This document shows, in pieces, positions 33,716-43,183 of a stretch of DNA of 64,000 nucleotides. Location: NCBI GenBank assembly GCA_003223515.1, contig QHVI01000025.1, forward strand, positions 1 to 64,000, given 5' to 3'. Within the stretch, counting starts at the first letter, position 1. Every line of letters starts with the position of its first letter. The notes beneath the pieces are model-generated. The model was not told the origin of the DNA. It saw nothing but the letters and a program-made list of their open reading frames with translations, and searched no databases. Source of the DNA: Candidatus Angelobacter sp. Gp1-AA117 (lineage in GTDB: Bacteria; Acidobacteriota; Terriglobia; Terriglobales; Acidobacteriaceae). The position numbers were made by a program, and so were the translations under genes.

Positions 33716-34486
33716 CTACCTGCTCAAAATCTGCTGTAAGTTGTTCCGCAGCGTCCGGTTCGCATCCGCGCTCTGTTTCCGCAGAGCGTTGGCATGCGCC
33801 AGCCTTGCCGCTTCCTGGCGCAACTCCGCGGCCAACATTCGTTGCAACATCGCCTGACTTTGGAGATTGGCGGCCTGGGCTTGAGCGGTCAAAATAGACG
33901 CACTTCCAGGCGCGGATAACGCAACCTGTTGCTCAAGCCCATCGGCCACATTCAACATTCGCTGGCTGGCCTGGTCGGAAATAGTTGTAGTCTTAAGCGC
34001 CCCAAGCGCGAGGGCGTCATCGACATCCATCAGGTTTCTCTGTGTCGCCGTGGCTTGGTTCGCCTGTGGCATCGCCTGATAGACCTGTGTATAGGACCCG
34101 CCGATTTGGCCGAGATTGCCAGATTGTTGGCTCCGCAGCAGGGTTTCCAATTGTTTCGGGTTCACCAGGCTCGCGCTGTTCGTGGGAATACTCTGGATTT
34201 GTCCCGCAAGGCTGGTGAACTGAGAGCGTACCTGCGCAACCTCGGCCTTCGTCTGGTTGATCAGCGTCACCGGCCACACAACCTGCTGCTCAAAGTTCCT
34301 CACGTTGGTGTTGATCGTTTGAATGCCACTCAGCACCTGGCCAATGCTGTTTTGTAACGTGCTGCTGATCGTATTCAGCAGCGTAATGATGTCAGCGACG
34401 CCGGCGTTTGCGGCCATGGGCAACAACACCATTAGAGAAATCAGGCACAACGCCAGAGTCCGTTTCGTTGAAGATCGCTTTGTCAC
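33716..34486 (-). CDS. VirB5/TrbJ-like protein, copy 2
   Basis: The 256-residue protein has a cleavable signal peptide (RTLALCLISLMVLLPMAANA), then IQTINTNVRNFEQQVVWPVT, QSIPTNSASLVNPKQLETL and a helical C-terminus with ALSAPGSASILTAQAQAANL. It shares its layout with the neighbouring VirB5-like protein. Its end is 10 bases from the start of copy 1, and its start overlaps the VirB4 stop as ATGA. Confidence 0.78.
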   Translation of the reverse strand: MTKRSSTKRTLALCLISLMVLLPMAANAGVADIITLLNTISSTLQNSIGQVLSGIQTINTNVRNFEQQVVWPVTLINQTKAEVAQVRSQFTSLAGQIQSIPTNSASLVNPKQLETLLRSQQSGNLGQIGGSYTQVYQAMPQANQATATQRNLMDVDDALALGALKTTTISDQASQRMLNVADGLEQQVALSAPGSASILTAQAQAANLQSQAMLQRMLAAELRQEAARLAHANALRKQSADANRTLRNNLQQILSR

Positions 34487-37116
34487 TTCTGTACTCCTTT
34501 CGCCACTTCCATCGATTGCTCCTCCGGCAGCGGCTCAACATCGGCAAGGCCGAACGGGAATTTCCTCGCAAGCTGGCGATAAACCTCGATGAGCGAGATA
34601 TTTTTGTGTTGTGAAATCCACCAAGCCCTGTACATCCGTTCCCGCGCGTAGGTGGTCGTAATCCAGTAATCGAGCGGCGTCGGAACCATGCGGATGGTGT
34701 GCGTGGTTTCAGCTTTCTCGCCAATCACGATCAAGGCATCTGCGCTGCGACCTTTCCGCGGTGCGCTGAAATGTTTGATTTGGTGAAGCGACGTCTCATT
34801 CAGGTGCAGGTGCTCTCTTAAGGCAGTCATGTCGCCAGGTTGCTGCCCTACGATCTTGGTGCTCGAATTCTTGACAATCCCGGCGCCGTGAACACGCGGC
34901 TTCGATTCAGAACCAACGAAGTCCTCGGCTGTCTGGCTGATTCCCCACACGCTGGCGTTGCGCTTACGGGCTGTTCGAAACAATTGGACGACTTCGGGAG
35001 CCAATACAGGCGAATCGAGCAAGAACCAGCATTCATCGAGCACCGTGATGCTCGGCTGTCCGGTTTTGCCTGAAGCTCTCTGGGCTGTGGCATGCGCGAT
35101 TAGCAGGCTCATCGCCGTTTCAAGGCGCGGGTCATCCGCGAGCTGCTCCACGTTGAAAAACAGCCAGGGGTTGTCGAGCGAAATTGTGGTTGGGTGATCA
35201 AACAGCCGCGAATAGATGCCTTTTTCACCCGTCCAGCTGCGCAGCTTGATTGCCGCAAGATGCGCTTCATCCATCACCCGCTGGTTTTTCTCTTCATCAC
35301 GCCACTGTGCAAGTTCATCGCGCAAATCTGTGAACGTCGGAATTGGATTGGACGGCCGGATGCCCGCACGCTTGTACGTGCGCAGGATTGCCTCCGTGAT
35401 CAGGTTGTCCAGCAGTTCGGTGTCTTCTGCGGGGTTCTCACCCAGCATGTGGCGGGTTAGATTCTTGAGAAAAGCAACTTGGTCCTTGCTCGGCTGCCGC
35501 TCACCCTGAGGCAGATCCCACGGGTTGATCGTCTGGTCGGCGTCGAGCGACATGGTAATCATCCGACCGCCCATCAATTCGACCAGCGGCCGGTAGGAAT
35601 CGCCGCGTTCGATAATTGAAACCAGAGGATTAGCGCGTGACGCCATCGACAGGAGTTGCTGCACCATGAATGTCTTACCGCCGCCACTCTTCGCCATAAT
35701 GAGAACGTTCGCGTCACTGAGCGAAGGATCGAACGGGGAGAATGGAATCAGCTGCCGATACGGAGTTTCGAGTAGAAATAATGGCGACCGCGGTGTCCCC
35801 ATCCATGGAGTCTCAACCGGGAGCAGATCGGCCGCATTTGTCGTGAGCATGTCCTGCTCGCGTTTGTCGATGTCGCCCATTCCCGGCAGTGCGCTGAAGA
35901 ACAGCCGCCTCTTTGCCAATGTTTCCGTAATGGCTTTGGCGCCGTTCATCCTGGCAACCGAATAGAGGAGCTGCTGGCGACGATTGCTGATGAGCCGTTC
36001 GGCTTCCTCGAAGTCGCTCCGCGTGACGGCAGGCTTCGATGTCCGCGTAGCAATGACAAGACTCAACTTGGCGGTTTTGATCGAACTCGCAATGATCTCC
36101 TGCTGTACTTTGAAAAGCTGGGACTCCGCGACTTGCGCTTCGACATTGACGCGGAATCCGCCGTGCGTGTCCCGCTGTGCGGCCTGCATCTTCCTTAGGC
36201 GCGTCTTATAGCCCTTCAACACCTTGGTCTGATCTGGAATCGTCAGTTGTGCACTGATCACAATCGGGAAATCCAGCGCAACCAGTTCGCGCAGAATCCC
36301 TGGGAACGTCGCATCCGGAAGCTCTTTCAGGCTCACAAGCGAATACAGAAGTCCACTGACATTCAGATATGACTCCGTTTCGTCCACGATGCTGATATTC
36401 GCTAACTGCTGACGGGCACTGCGGTATTCAAAGTGGTCCTCGCCTGGACTGTAAGGTCGCGTATCACGCTCAAGTGGATCCAGTGCGCGTTTAGCCTCAA
36501 GGAACAACTCCTTGTCTGTCATTCGGCGCGGCCCGAGTTCTGCCGCTTGCATAGTCGCCTCGATGCCGACCAGTAGGCTCTCAAACTCCGCCACCAGTTC
36601 CTCGTGCTCACGGCGGCTGCGCTCGATGGCGCTCTTCGCCGAAAGACTCCAGCTTGGAGTGCGCCTGGTGGCTTTGCCTGTCACTCGGTGATGGATCGCC
36701 GGGTCCCAGATCAGGTAAATATGAAGGATTGGGCGCAAATAGTGGCCGCTTTCGGCCTTTCGCTCCCAAGCCTCCAGGCGTGCGGCATCCAGAGTCCGCC
36801 CGATCTCACTCCCTGAACGGTCCTGCCCGGTGTAGAGCTCAAACAGATTGCCAACGTCTTCAACGACTTCATAGCGGACCTGTACTCTCATGCTCTGCTC
36901 GGGAATGGACTTGAGTAGAGCGCCGAGCATTGCCTTGCTGCGGTCTCTTTCCTGATCGCTTGCAAAGTAAGAGGTAATTCCTCGCAGCTCGTAGCCCGCC
37001 ACTAGCGCTCCACTCGTGCGTACCAGCACGTTATCGAGATAGTCGCGGACGGGGAGCAGTTCGCACAGCGCGGGATCGTCCAGTTTCTTTTCGTGTTGTT
37101 CCCAGGTGACCGGCAT
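34483..37116 (-). CDS. VirB4/TrbE-like transfer ATPase
   Basis: The 877-residue ATPase has Walker A NVLIMAKSGGGKTF at about 475 and Walker B PSITVLDECWFLLD at about 692, plus GISQTAEDF in the C-terminal domain. The N-terminal half (DYLDNVLVRTSGALVAGYEL and beyond) is typical of VirB4/TrbE. It is the signature ATPase of type IV secretion and powers pilus assembly and substrate export. Size, motifs and place between VirB3 and VirB5 all fit. Confidence 0.95.
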   Translation of the reverse strand: MPVTWEQHEKKLDDPALCELLPVRDYLDNVLVRTSGALVAGYELRGITSYFASDQERDRSKAMLGALLKSIPEQSMRVQVRYEVVEDVGNLFELYTGQDRSGSEIGRTLDAARLEAWERKAESGHYLRPILHIYLIWDPAIHHRVTGKATRRTPSWSLSAKSAIERSRREHEELVAEFESLLVGIEATMQAAELGPRRMTDKELFLEAKRALDPLERDTRPYSPGEDHFEYRSARQQLANISIVDETESYLNVSGLLYSLVSLKELPDATFPGILRELVALDFPIVISAQLTIPDQTKVLKGYKTRLRKMQAAQRDTHGGFRVNVEAQVAESQLFKVQQEIIASSIKTAKLSLVIATRTSKPAVTRSDFEEAERLISNRRQQLLYSVARMNGAKAITETLAKRRLFFSALPGMGDIDKREQDMLTTNAADLLPVETPWMGTPRSPLFLLETPYRQLIPFSPFDPSLSDANVLIMAKSGGGKTFMVQQLLSMASRANPLVSIIERGDSYRPLVELMGGRMITMSLDADQTINPWDLPQGERQPSKDQVAFLKNLTRHMLGENPAEDTELLDNLITEAILRTYKRAGIRPSNPIPTFTDLRDELAQWRDEEKNQRVMDEAHLAAIKLRSWTGEKGIYSRLFDHPTTISLDNPWLFFNVEQLADDPRLETAMSLLIAHATAQRASGKTGQPSITVLDECWFLLDSPVLAPEVVQLFRTARKRNASVWGISQTAEDFVGSESKPRVHGAGIVKNSSTKIVGQQPGDMTALREHLHLNETSLHQIKHFSAPRKGRSADALIVIGEKAETTHTIRMVPTPLDYWITTTYARERMYRAWWISQHKNISLIEVYRQLARKFPFGLADVEPLPEEQSMEVAKGVQK

Positions 37117-37117
37117 C

Positions 37118-37438
37118 TCACTGCTCCAATTTCAGGTAGCTGCTCCGCACATGACCGTCGTGGGCGACTGCGCAATACGCTTTTGGTCTCGTGTGCCAAT
37201 TCAGCAGATCTCTCAAATACCCCCGTGGCTTGCCATACTTGAAGACCATCAGCAACGGAACGACTGCCAGCGGTACTCCGTACTGCAGATATGCGCTCAA
37301 CTGGCCGCTAACAAAACGGCTCACTACGTTCATGACTGCTGCGAGCCCCAGCACGACGAACAGGTCCTCGAATTCAAGCGCCATGAATGTCACCCGCGTA
37401 TGCAGGTTGCGATTTACTGGTGTCACATCTAAAGCCAT
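37118..37438 (-). CDS. VirB3/TrbD-like membrane protein
   Basis: The 106-residue protein starts MALDVTPVNRNLHTRVTFMA at 37438 with GAGGTG about seven bases upstream and has two adjacent membrane segments (LEFEDLFVVLGLAAVMNVV, YGVPLAVVPLLMVFKYG). VirB3 usually precedes VirB4, as here (1 base apart). The longer frame to 37648 is a shadow of the pilin-like gene. Confidence 0.75.
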   Translation of the reverse strand: MALDVTPVNRNLHTRVTFMALEFEDLFVVLGLAAVMNVVSRFVSGQLSAYLQYGVPLAVVPLLMVFKYGKPRGYLRDLLNWHTRPKAYCAVAHDGHVRSSYLKLEQ

Positions 37439-37443
37439 GACTG

Positions 37444-37896
37444 TCACCTCACACCCGCAGTGCCGTTCTGTATCCAGAATTCTGCCAGCCGCAATAATCC
37501 TGACAATCCGAAACACATCATCGCTGCAACCAGATTTCTGACCCAGGCGTCGCCAATCGTCATACGCTCCAGCACGCCTGCTGAGTGGAGGATCATCATC
37601 ACGACCTGGATCACCCCATAGAGCGGCAGCATCACGTTGCCGACCCAATTCACGAGCGTCAAAATCGAGATCCAGTAGCGATCTGGATCGTTTGGGCCAG
37701 CCTGTTGCGCGAATGCCTCAAGCGCCCTCAAAAGACCTGAGCACATCAGCGCGGCAAAGCCGGCCCATGACAAATGTGAGTAGGGATGCGCCTTGCTGAA
37801 GCGGTAAATCGCCGCGGCGAAGAACAGTCCGGCAAGAGTCGGCATGATCACATTGCCTGCCCAGTTGGTCAGGTTCAGCAGTCCGTTTTCAAACAT
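37444..37896 (-). CDS. Pilin-like membrane protein, tandem duplication
   Basis: The 150-residue protein has two halves that each begin with a similar block, NLTNWAGNVIMPTLAGLFF and TLVNWVGNVMLPLYGVIQVV. Each has a hydrophobic region and a closing GLLRALEAF / GLLRLAEFWIQ segment. The 123-residue pilin-like protein at 38614 has the same block once (NLVNWVGNVIAPVGAAL...LLEFWIQQGQAGV). It looks like a fused double copy of the VirB2-type pilin. Confidence 0.6.
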   Translation of the reverse strand: MFENGLLNLTNWAGNVIMPTLAGLFFAAAIYRFSKAHPYSHLSWAGFAALMCSGLLRALEAFAQQAGPNDPDRYWISILTLVNWVGNVMLPLYGVIQVVMMILHSAGVLERMTIGDAWVRNLVAAMMCFGLSGLLRLAEFWIQNGTAGVR

Positions 37897-37917
37897 GGAT
37901 CACCTCCGTTCTCCGCT

Positions 37918-38580
37918 TCACCCGACCATCGCCTGGACAAGCTTCCACAGCCCAGTGACGCTTAAAAACGCCAATGCTGAGAACACCAGCGGCATGAATG
38001 GTTTTTTGCGTGAATAGTTGATGACAGCCCCAACGACTGCCAGGCCTGCGGCTTCCGGCAGGATCGTTCCCGCCAGGTAGTTCCAAAGAGAGGCCAACAT
38101 ATCAACGGTGGCCAGTGTGCCGCCGCTGTTGAAGCCCTGCATCAGTCTTGCCGTTCCGGAAATGCTGAGCAGGAAGATCGCCGATACGACTGAGCCAAGC
38201 GGACTCGAGCCCTGCGAAGCATCAAGAGCCGCTTTCACGACGAAGAACGCAGCCAATACAGGAACGAGCTTGCCCACAACGACATCGGAAATAAAACTCG
38301 TGAAGCTCGTCTCCATTTCCCGGAGCCAGGGACCTGCGATTCCGGCGCCCTGAGGTGGGACGTTGATCCCTTGCGCTGCAAACCATGACAAGAACTGCGG
38401 CAGCGTCAGGAGGATCACCGACCACAACATCCATCTCTGGAACCGGCCGCCGACCTCGAAATTGACGCCACTCTCCTGACGCAAGGCGAGCCCGGCTAGT
38501 GCCAACGTGCACATCGCGGCCGGCACTGCCATGTCAAACAGCAGTTGCATCAAATCGACCAGTAGCTGAGGTATCGTCAT
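37918..38580 (-). CDS. Membrane protein of the transfer operon
   Basis: The 220-residue protein has about five membrane segments (MAVPAAMCTLALAGLAL, MLWSVILLTLPQFLSWF, LVPVLAAFFVVKAAL, VVSAIFLLSISGTARLM, PLVFSALAFLSVTGLWKLV). The ending TGLWKLVQAMVG is similar in place to the closing block of the pilin-like proteins. Probably a channel or pilin-processing component; the family is not recognised. Confidence 0.5.
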   Translation of the reverse strand: MTIPQLLVDLMQLLFDMAVPAAMCTLALAGLALRQESGVNFEVGGRFQRWMLWSVILLTLPQFLSWFAAQGINVPPQGAGIAGPWLREMETSFTSFISDVVVGKLVPVLAAFFVVKAALDASQGSSPLGSVVSAIFLLSISGTARLMQGFNSGGTLATVDMLASLWNYLAGTILPEAAGLAVVGAVINYSRKKPFMPLVFSALAFLSVTGLWKLVQAMVG

Positions 38581-38613
38581 GACTCATTCCCTCGCACACG
38601 AATCGTCGTGCCG

Positions 38614-38985
38614 CTACTGGACTCCCGCTTGACCCTGCTGAATCCAAAATTCGAGCAGACGCGTCAGTCCCGAGACCATCAGCAAACCGACCGCCGCTAT
38701 GGCCCAACGCGCTACACCGCGTCCATGCGTGTAATTGATAATCGCCATGACCACGCATAGCGCCGCTCCTACTGGCGCAATCACGTTGCCCACCCAATTC
38801 ACCAAATTCAGGAACGCGCCCTCGGGCTGAGCTGCCGTCTGGCCCTGAACTGCCTTATTCGTGGCTGGCGCGCCGCCGAGGTTTTGCGCTTGGACAAATA
38901 GTGGGGAGAGTTGAAGGAGAACAATTAAGAACAGAAATATGGCCGCTAAACGTGCGGAATGTCCTTTGGATATCTGAAACTGCAT
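38614..38985 (-). CDS. VirB2/TrbC-like pilin
   Basis: The 123-residue protein has a signal peptide (LAAIFLFLIVLLQLSPLFVQ, cleavage near AQA) and a mature part with NLVNWVGNVIAPVGAALCVV and WAIAAVGLLMVSGLTRLLEF, two hydrophobic helices as in VirB2/TrbC pilins. It is the first gene after the hairpin repeats and the cargo segment, so its promoter probably lies in the repeats or further right. Confidence 0.72.
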   Translation of the reverse strand: MQFQISKGHSARLAAIFLFLIVLLQLSPLFVQAQNLGGAPATNKAVQGQTAAQPEGAFLNLVNWVGNVIAPVGAALCVVMAIINYTHGRGVARWAIAAVGLLMVSGLTRLLEFWIQQGQAGVQ

Positions 38986-39198
38986 ACTGCCTCTCAGCGA
39001 ACGTCAGTTCATCTCGTTCGCAAATAGAACATAGGGCTCGTTTGGAACTCGAGCAAATTTCAAGGAGGACGGAGCTGCGGTTTTAAGGCGGGCGTCGATG
39101 CCGTTTGTGAAACGGCCAGGTCGAAAGACTGGGATGACGTACTGAAAAGGACGACGTTTAGGAATGTCGGGACTGACTTCCCGGCGACTCTCACTCAA

Positions 39199-39456
39199 CG
39201 GCAAGTCAGTGGCACAATGTTTGTGTTTTTATCCAATGACTCTGACAGGCCATTTCGAAGAATGTGTTTCCTGAGGCATACCGACACGTGTCGAGAACTC
39301 CAAAATCCAAACGCAAGTCATTGGCACGCTGTTCGGGTTTTTACCCAATGACTCTGACAGAAGAATGTGTTGCCTGAGGGCATACCAACACCGTGTCGAG
39401 AACTCCAAATCCAACGCAAGTCATTGGCACGATGTTCGGGTTTTTGCCCAACGACT
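39199..39456. repeat. Tandem repeat with three 38-base hairpins
   Basis: Three copies of a hairpin lie at 39204-39241, 39316-39353 and 39419-39456. Each has 9-base arms (AGTCATTGG / CCAATGACT), a 20-base loop and GGGTTTTT (TGTGTTTTT in copy 1) just before the right arm. Copies 1 and 3 have one mismatch in the stem. The spacers are also repeated (GAATGTGTT, CCTGAGG, GTGTCGAGAACTCCAAA), giving a unit of about 103-112 bases. A fourth hairpin lies at 43184-43221. The gap from the pilin start at 38985 is otherwise empty. Confidence 0.85.
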
Positions 39457-39687
39457 TGAGACTAGCGGTGCGGTAAAAGATCCATTACTTCCGGCGGACC
39501 TGATCGATTCTCACAAGCCGACTTCCCAGGACAACCAGGCGACTTCCTCGAAGCCCGTTTCTGGGCCGAGCCGAAACTGAACGGATCCAGACTACTTCTG
39601 CACCTCCCGACAGATCAAGTCCACCTACCGACTTAACCTGCCCGATGCCAATTCAGTGGAACGTGAAGTTAAATAGTTGCGGGGTAG

Positions 39688-40620
39688 CTAAAGCTCTCCA
39701 TCGCCCCAAGATGGACGTCTGTAACTGAACAGATCCACGTTATATTGGAACGTATTGCGAAAAGGCGAAACTTCCTCATCAATGAGGAGGGCGGCTCGTC
39801 CAGTATCCGTGTTCGCCAACGACAGATCGAAGAATCTGTGGAACGTGTTGGAATGGAGCCATGTCGGTACGACCTCGCTTGCTACATCAGGGAGTCGCTC
39901 ATACGCCGATTGCATTTTCTCCAGAAACACCTTTGCGTTGACGTCGTACAGTTCCGCCATCCATATTTTTTGACGCGGCCCAATACTCCAATAATTCATG
40001 GGGTCCGACAGCCACAAATACTTCTCTCGCACGCTGCCGGCAAGAGCTTTACCTTGATCGAGAAGGCCAACAAGTCGCAGCTTGATCGACCTCAAATAGG
40101 CCGATTCCAGGTAAGGGTTCAAGAACCACTGCCCATCCTCAGACTGAAGGAACAACGTTAGATCTACGTTCCGCCGTATGCGGAGGCCCTCCCCTTCAGC
40201 GACAAACATGCTTTCCTCTACCGCTTTCATGATCCCAGAATGAAGAACAATCCGGGGATACACGGCCAAACGCTCACTGGCGTACGCTTTCGCCAGTCCG
40301 TCACTCAGTACAAGGTGGGAATTTCCCCAAGACAACGTCACATGCCGACCGAAGGCGATACAACCCCTCAGCGCAACACCTACCCGAAGAGCCTCGGCCT
40401 GCAAGAATGCGCTTGCCTTCGAAAGCTTGATCAAGTTGTCCGAGGTCAGCATCATCGAGTCAGAAACGATTGTTATCTCAACCGAGTCGAAGTGAGCGCC
40501 GCCGTTTGACGACAACCACATTGCGCTCCAGTTCCAGAAATCGCTCCGTGTCCTTGACAGCAAGTTGACATAAAAGTCGACCGCTGAATCCCAATCTCTC
40601 AGTCGATCTGTGAAGCCCAA
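39688..40620 (-). CDS. Nucleotide cyclase-like protein (Pycsar PycC-like)
   Basis: The frame starts with TTG at 40620, but a conserved-looking N-terminus KYVAFLDVLGF continues upstream in the same open frame to 40752 without a standard start codon. The motifs are those of class III cyclases of the Pycsar type: FLDVLGF (first metal Asp), EITIVSDSMMLTS (second Asp, 54 from TTG), VGVALRGCIAFGR, LVLSDGLAKAYASE and LAVYPRIVLHSG. Pycsar cyclases make cCMP or cUMP on phage infection. No cNMP-binding effector lies next to it; the nearest candidate is the TIR-like gene 1.0 kb upstream. Either a rare start (ATT) is used or an indel in CCCCAAAA near 40650 has broken the gene. Confidence 0.68.
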   Translation of the reverse strand: MGFTDRLRDWDSAVDFYVNLLSRTRSDFWNWSAMWLSSNGGAHFDSVEITIVSDSMMLTSDNLIKLSKASAFLQAEALRVGVALRGCIAFGRHVTLSWGNSHLVLSDGLAKAYASERLAVYPRIVLHSGIMKAVEESMFVAEGEGLRIRRNVDLTLFLQSEDGQWFLNPYLESAYLRSIKLRLVGLLDQGKALAGSVREKYLWLSDPMNYWSIGPRQKIWMAELYDVNAKVFLEKMQSAYERLPDVASEVVPTWLHSNTFHRFFDLSLANTDTGRAALLIDEEVSPFRNTFQYNVDLFSYRRPSWGDGEL

Positions 40621-40752
40621 GACGTCAAGAAAAGCTACATATTTTGGGGCGCCAAGAGAGCATTGGCCCGAAATCGCGGGAGGATCAGACTGTTGAGAAT
40701 GAATTTCGACACTAGAAGGCGAACCAGTCTGGCAATCGAAAGGAATGATCCT

Positions 40753-41651
40753 TTATTCTCCACAATTGCATCATCATAGTTGCCAACAATCATCTTAGCA
40801 ACGGATTGACCGCTTCAACGGTAAAGAGTGTGTTGTTGCCGTGCGTTCCAGATTGGCGTTGCAAACTTGCTTCGATAATCAGCCTAGTCTTTGGTGCCCG
40901 GAATCGACGGTCCTCCGTCTCCGTCGAGAGGCCTGTACACAGGTGATGGCACCGATTATCCCCAAGTCGGTTTGTAGGAAGTCTCACCAGATAGGTAATG
41001 CGCAGCGCCCTTGTGGTCATTCACGGGCGACTCCTGAATCTTCGGCAACACGAAAATCACCATAATGCGTTTTGGAAAGTTGAGAGTGTACCTCAGCTTA
41101 AGTTAACGCTTATGCCGCTCGGCGGTAGTCCGTCCTGGTCCAGCAATCGCGATCACTTCTGATAAGCGACTATCGGTACTAACCAAACGGCGGCCAAGGG
41201 CTGCATTAAGCCCTTTGCAAACTGGTACAAACAGGTATATCGTGCGTGTTTTGGGGGCCCTCCCGGGGGCACGCCATGGGGGAAGGCCCCACTGCTCCTC
41301 CTCGTCGTGCATAGCGCTTATGAACTGTCATTTTTTTCTTGCAATGATGGACAACCGAATCGACGAATCGACGGCCCACGTCCGCACATAGCGCGTTCCA
41401 TCAACTTGATCGTGTCGCCCTCCCGCCCCTCATGACGGAAGGCGGTCCCGATCAGCCAGTCTACGTGGAAAACGTGACCACGAACGGCGATGGAGTTGAT
41501 ACCGTCACGGAACAACTAGGCGGGCGTAGGAACTGAAGCCTACATAAGCGATTCGAGATGCTGGCTGAACGGACATGCACCACGGCACGGCGGCTCTTAC
41601 ATTGACCCAGCCGTCGCGTTTGTTCTCGTCGGCATTATCCAACCGTAGAAG
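40753..41651. other. Gap without recognisable gene, inside the cargo
   Basis: About 900 bases between the cyclase-like and TIR-like genes. The longest open frames (under 80 residues) look random. A remnant of a third cargo gene is possible but cannot be supported. Runs such as GGGGGCCCTCCCGGGGGC near 41255 are strongly palindromic and could form hairpins. Confidence 0.4.
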
Positions 41652-42905
41652 CTAAGGCCCCTTAAGAACCCGCTCCACCGCAGCCGTGTATTCACTCAGA
41701 TTCTGCTCAAGTGCTGCAATGGTTTGGCTAAAGTCTGAGATTGATTCGGCGGTAGTTGTATCCCAAGCGCTGAAGTGAGCTGTGTCGTACACCTCGTAGT
41801 AATACGACATATGTTCGGTGTCGGTCTCCACAATAAAGCACGGCGTGGTAAAAGCTGTTGCGAAGTATGCGTACGGATTCAAAAGCATCTGCCTGCGTGT
41901 CTTGATGGCGAAGATCGTGGGGGTTCCTTTGTAGAGCTTGACATCCGAGGGATTGACGTTCCAAGAACTCAGGATTCGCAGACTTTGAATGATCTCTCTC
42001 CCAATGGCTGCAAAGCGTCGATTTTCTTGCTCAGCTCTGAGATCGCTGACTGCTGGATGCGTTAATAGAAACTTGACACGAACACCGCTATTCGAGACTT
42101 TGAAGCGCAATTTGTCGGCAAGCTCTTTGTACTGAGCTTTTTGTAATAACCCCAGAAGCGATGACCCAACTATCATTATCTCCTGCGTCTCGGCGTCGAT
42201 AGCTGACATGAATTGTCGAAGCGCGATTTCCCTGTTCCGATGAACGCTGACGATCCCTGCCTCCTTGAGGGATCGTAGAGTTGTGATTTCGTCTCGGTAC
42301 TGTTCGAGAAGCTCCTTCGGAGGCACGTGATCTACCAAGTCAGCGATCTTCTGGTCAATGCTCGCAATCCGCGAGCTGAGCTCACCATATCGACGCTTGA
42401 GTTCATCTCTGCTTTCGAGAGATTCCTGATGCTGGATGATTTGGGCGACGGTGTTGGGCGGAAAGGCTTCATTCTCGATGGATTCGATCTGCTTTCTTAT
42501 ATCGTCAATGCAGTTGTTCACGCTCTTTACATTATCTGGATCGTAAAAGACTGTTCTCTCTTGGGCGATGTCGAAAGGAGGCAACTCACTTTTCCTGCTG
42601 ATGTGGATCACCGGCTTGTTTACCGCGTGGCGAATTGCCAATTCATAAAAAACATTTGGATTGTGGCCCGAGAGGTCAGCGACAACGAGTTCGTCGGCGA
42701 CAAGGTGCTTGATGACTTGGTCCGTAATGCGTCCAGGCTTTGCGATGCGATCAGACCGCAACGAGTGATACCCGAGCGGCTGGATCGCTCTGTTGATCAC
42801 CTGTTCGAATACGTGGTCAGAGCTCTTGCGTACTTCTGAGTCCTCATGGCCAATGGGACAAATGACGAAACAAGTCTTCTTCCCGGTTCGATCATGTTCA
42901 ATCAT
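41652..42905 (-). CDS. TIR/deoxyribosyltransferase-like protein with PLD-like tail
   Basis: The 417-residue protein has an N-terminal domain with CFVICPIG, SSDHVFEQVINRAIQPLGY, GRITDQVIKHLVADELVVAD and LSGHNPNVFYELAIRHA (Glu88). This is the layout of the nucleoside 2-deoxyribosyltransferase/TIR-like fold that acts as NADase or nucleotide hydrolase in defence systems. Residues 140-200 form a coiled coil. The C-terminal region (REIALRQFMSAIDAET, GVRVKFLLTHPAV, PTIFAIKTRRQMLL, TPCFIVETDTEHMSYY) looks like a phospholipase D-like sensor domain without the catalytic HKD. It is a plausible effector of an antiphage module. Confidence 0.72.
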   Translation of the reverse strand: MIEHDRTGKKTCFVICPIGHEDSEVRKSSDHVFEQVINRAIQPLGYHSLRSDRIAKPGRITDQVIKHLVADELVVADLSGHNPNVFYELAIRHAVNKPVIHISRKSELPPFDIAQERTVFYDPDNVKSVNNCIDDIRKQIESIENEAFPPNTVAQIIQHQESLESRDELKRRYGELSSRIASIDQKIADLVDHVPPKELLEQYRDEITTLRSLKEAGIVSVHRNREIALRQFMSAIDAETQEIMIVGSSLLGLLQKAQYKELADKLRFKVSNSGVRVKFLLTHPAVSDLRAEQENRRFAAIGREIIQSLRILSSWNVNPSDVKLYKGTPTIFAIKTRRQMLLNPYAYFATAFTTPCFIVETDTEHMSYYYEVYDTAHFSAWDTTTAESISDFSQTIAALEQNLSEYTAAVERVLKGP

Positions 42906-43183
42906 GGCTGCGCTCCACTCATCCGCCTCGGGTTGGCGTCATTCTCTCTAATGGCGTTCAGAAACGCAACTGGAACTCGCCGATTTGACCTCCGAGTGGT
43001 CGCTATCTCGGAACGTCCTCTGTCTGGATGGTTCCTGGATAACGGGCAAACCGGAAGTTAAGCCGGAGAGCTGCCCAGCGGGCCAAGGCGGCTTGTGCAA
43101 GATTACGAACCATAAACGCCCTTGTGATCACAAAAGAAGCCGGTTGGTGGATGGTGGCAGACGGAGAGTTTCTAATTACAACA

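Noticed and set aside
39199-39456. Tandem repeats as a CRISPR array
   Set aside because: Only three units of over 100 bases, spacers are themselves repeated and there are no cas genes; the repeat is a hairpin with conserved flanks.
41103-41515. Small minus-strand frames in the cargo gap
   Set aside because: Under 70 residues, no recognisable block and no Shine-Dalgarno site.
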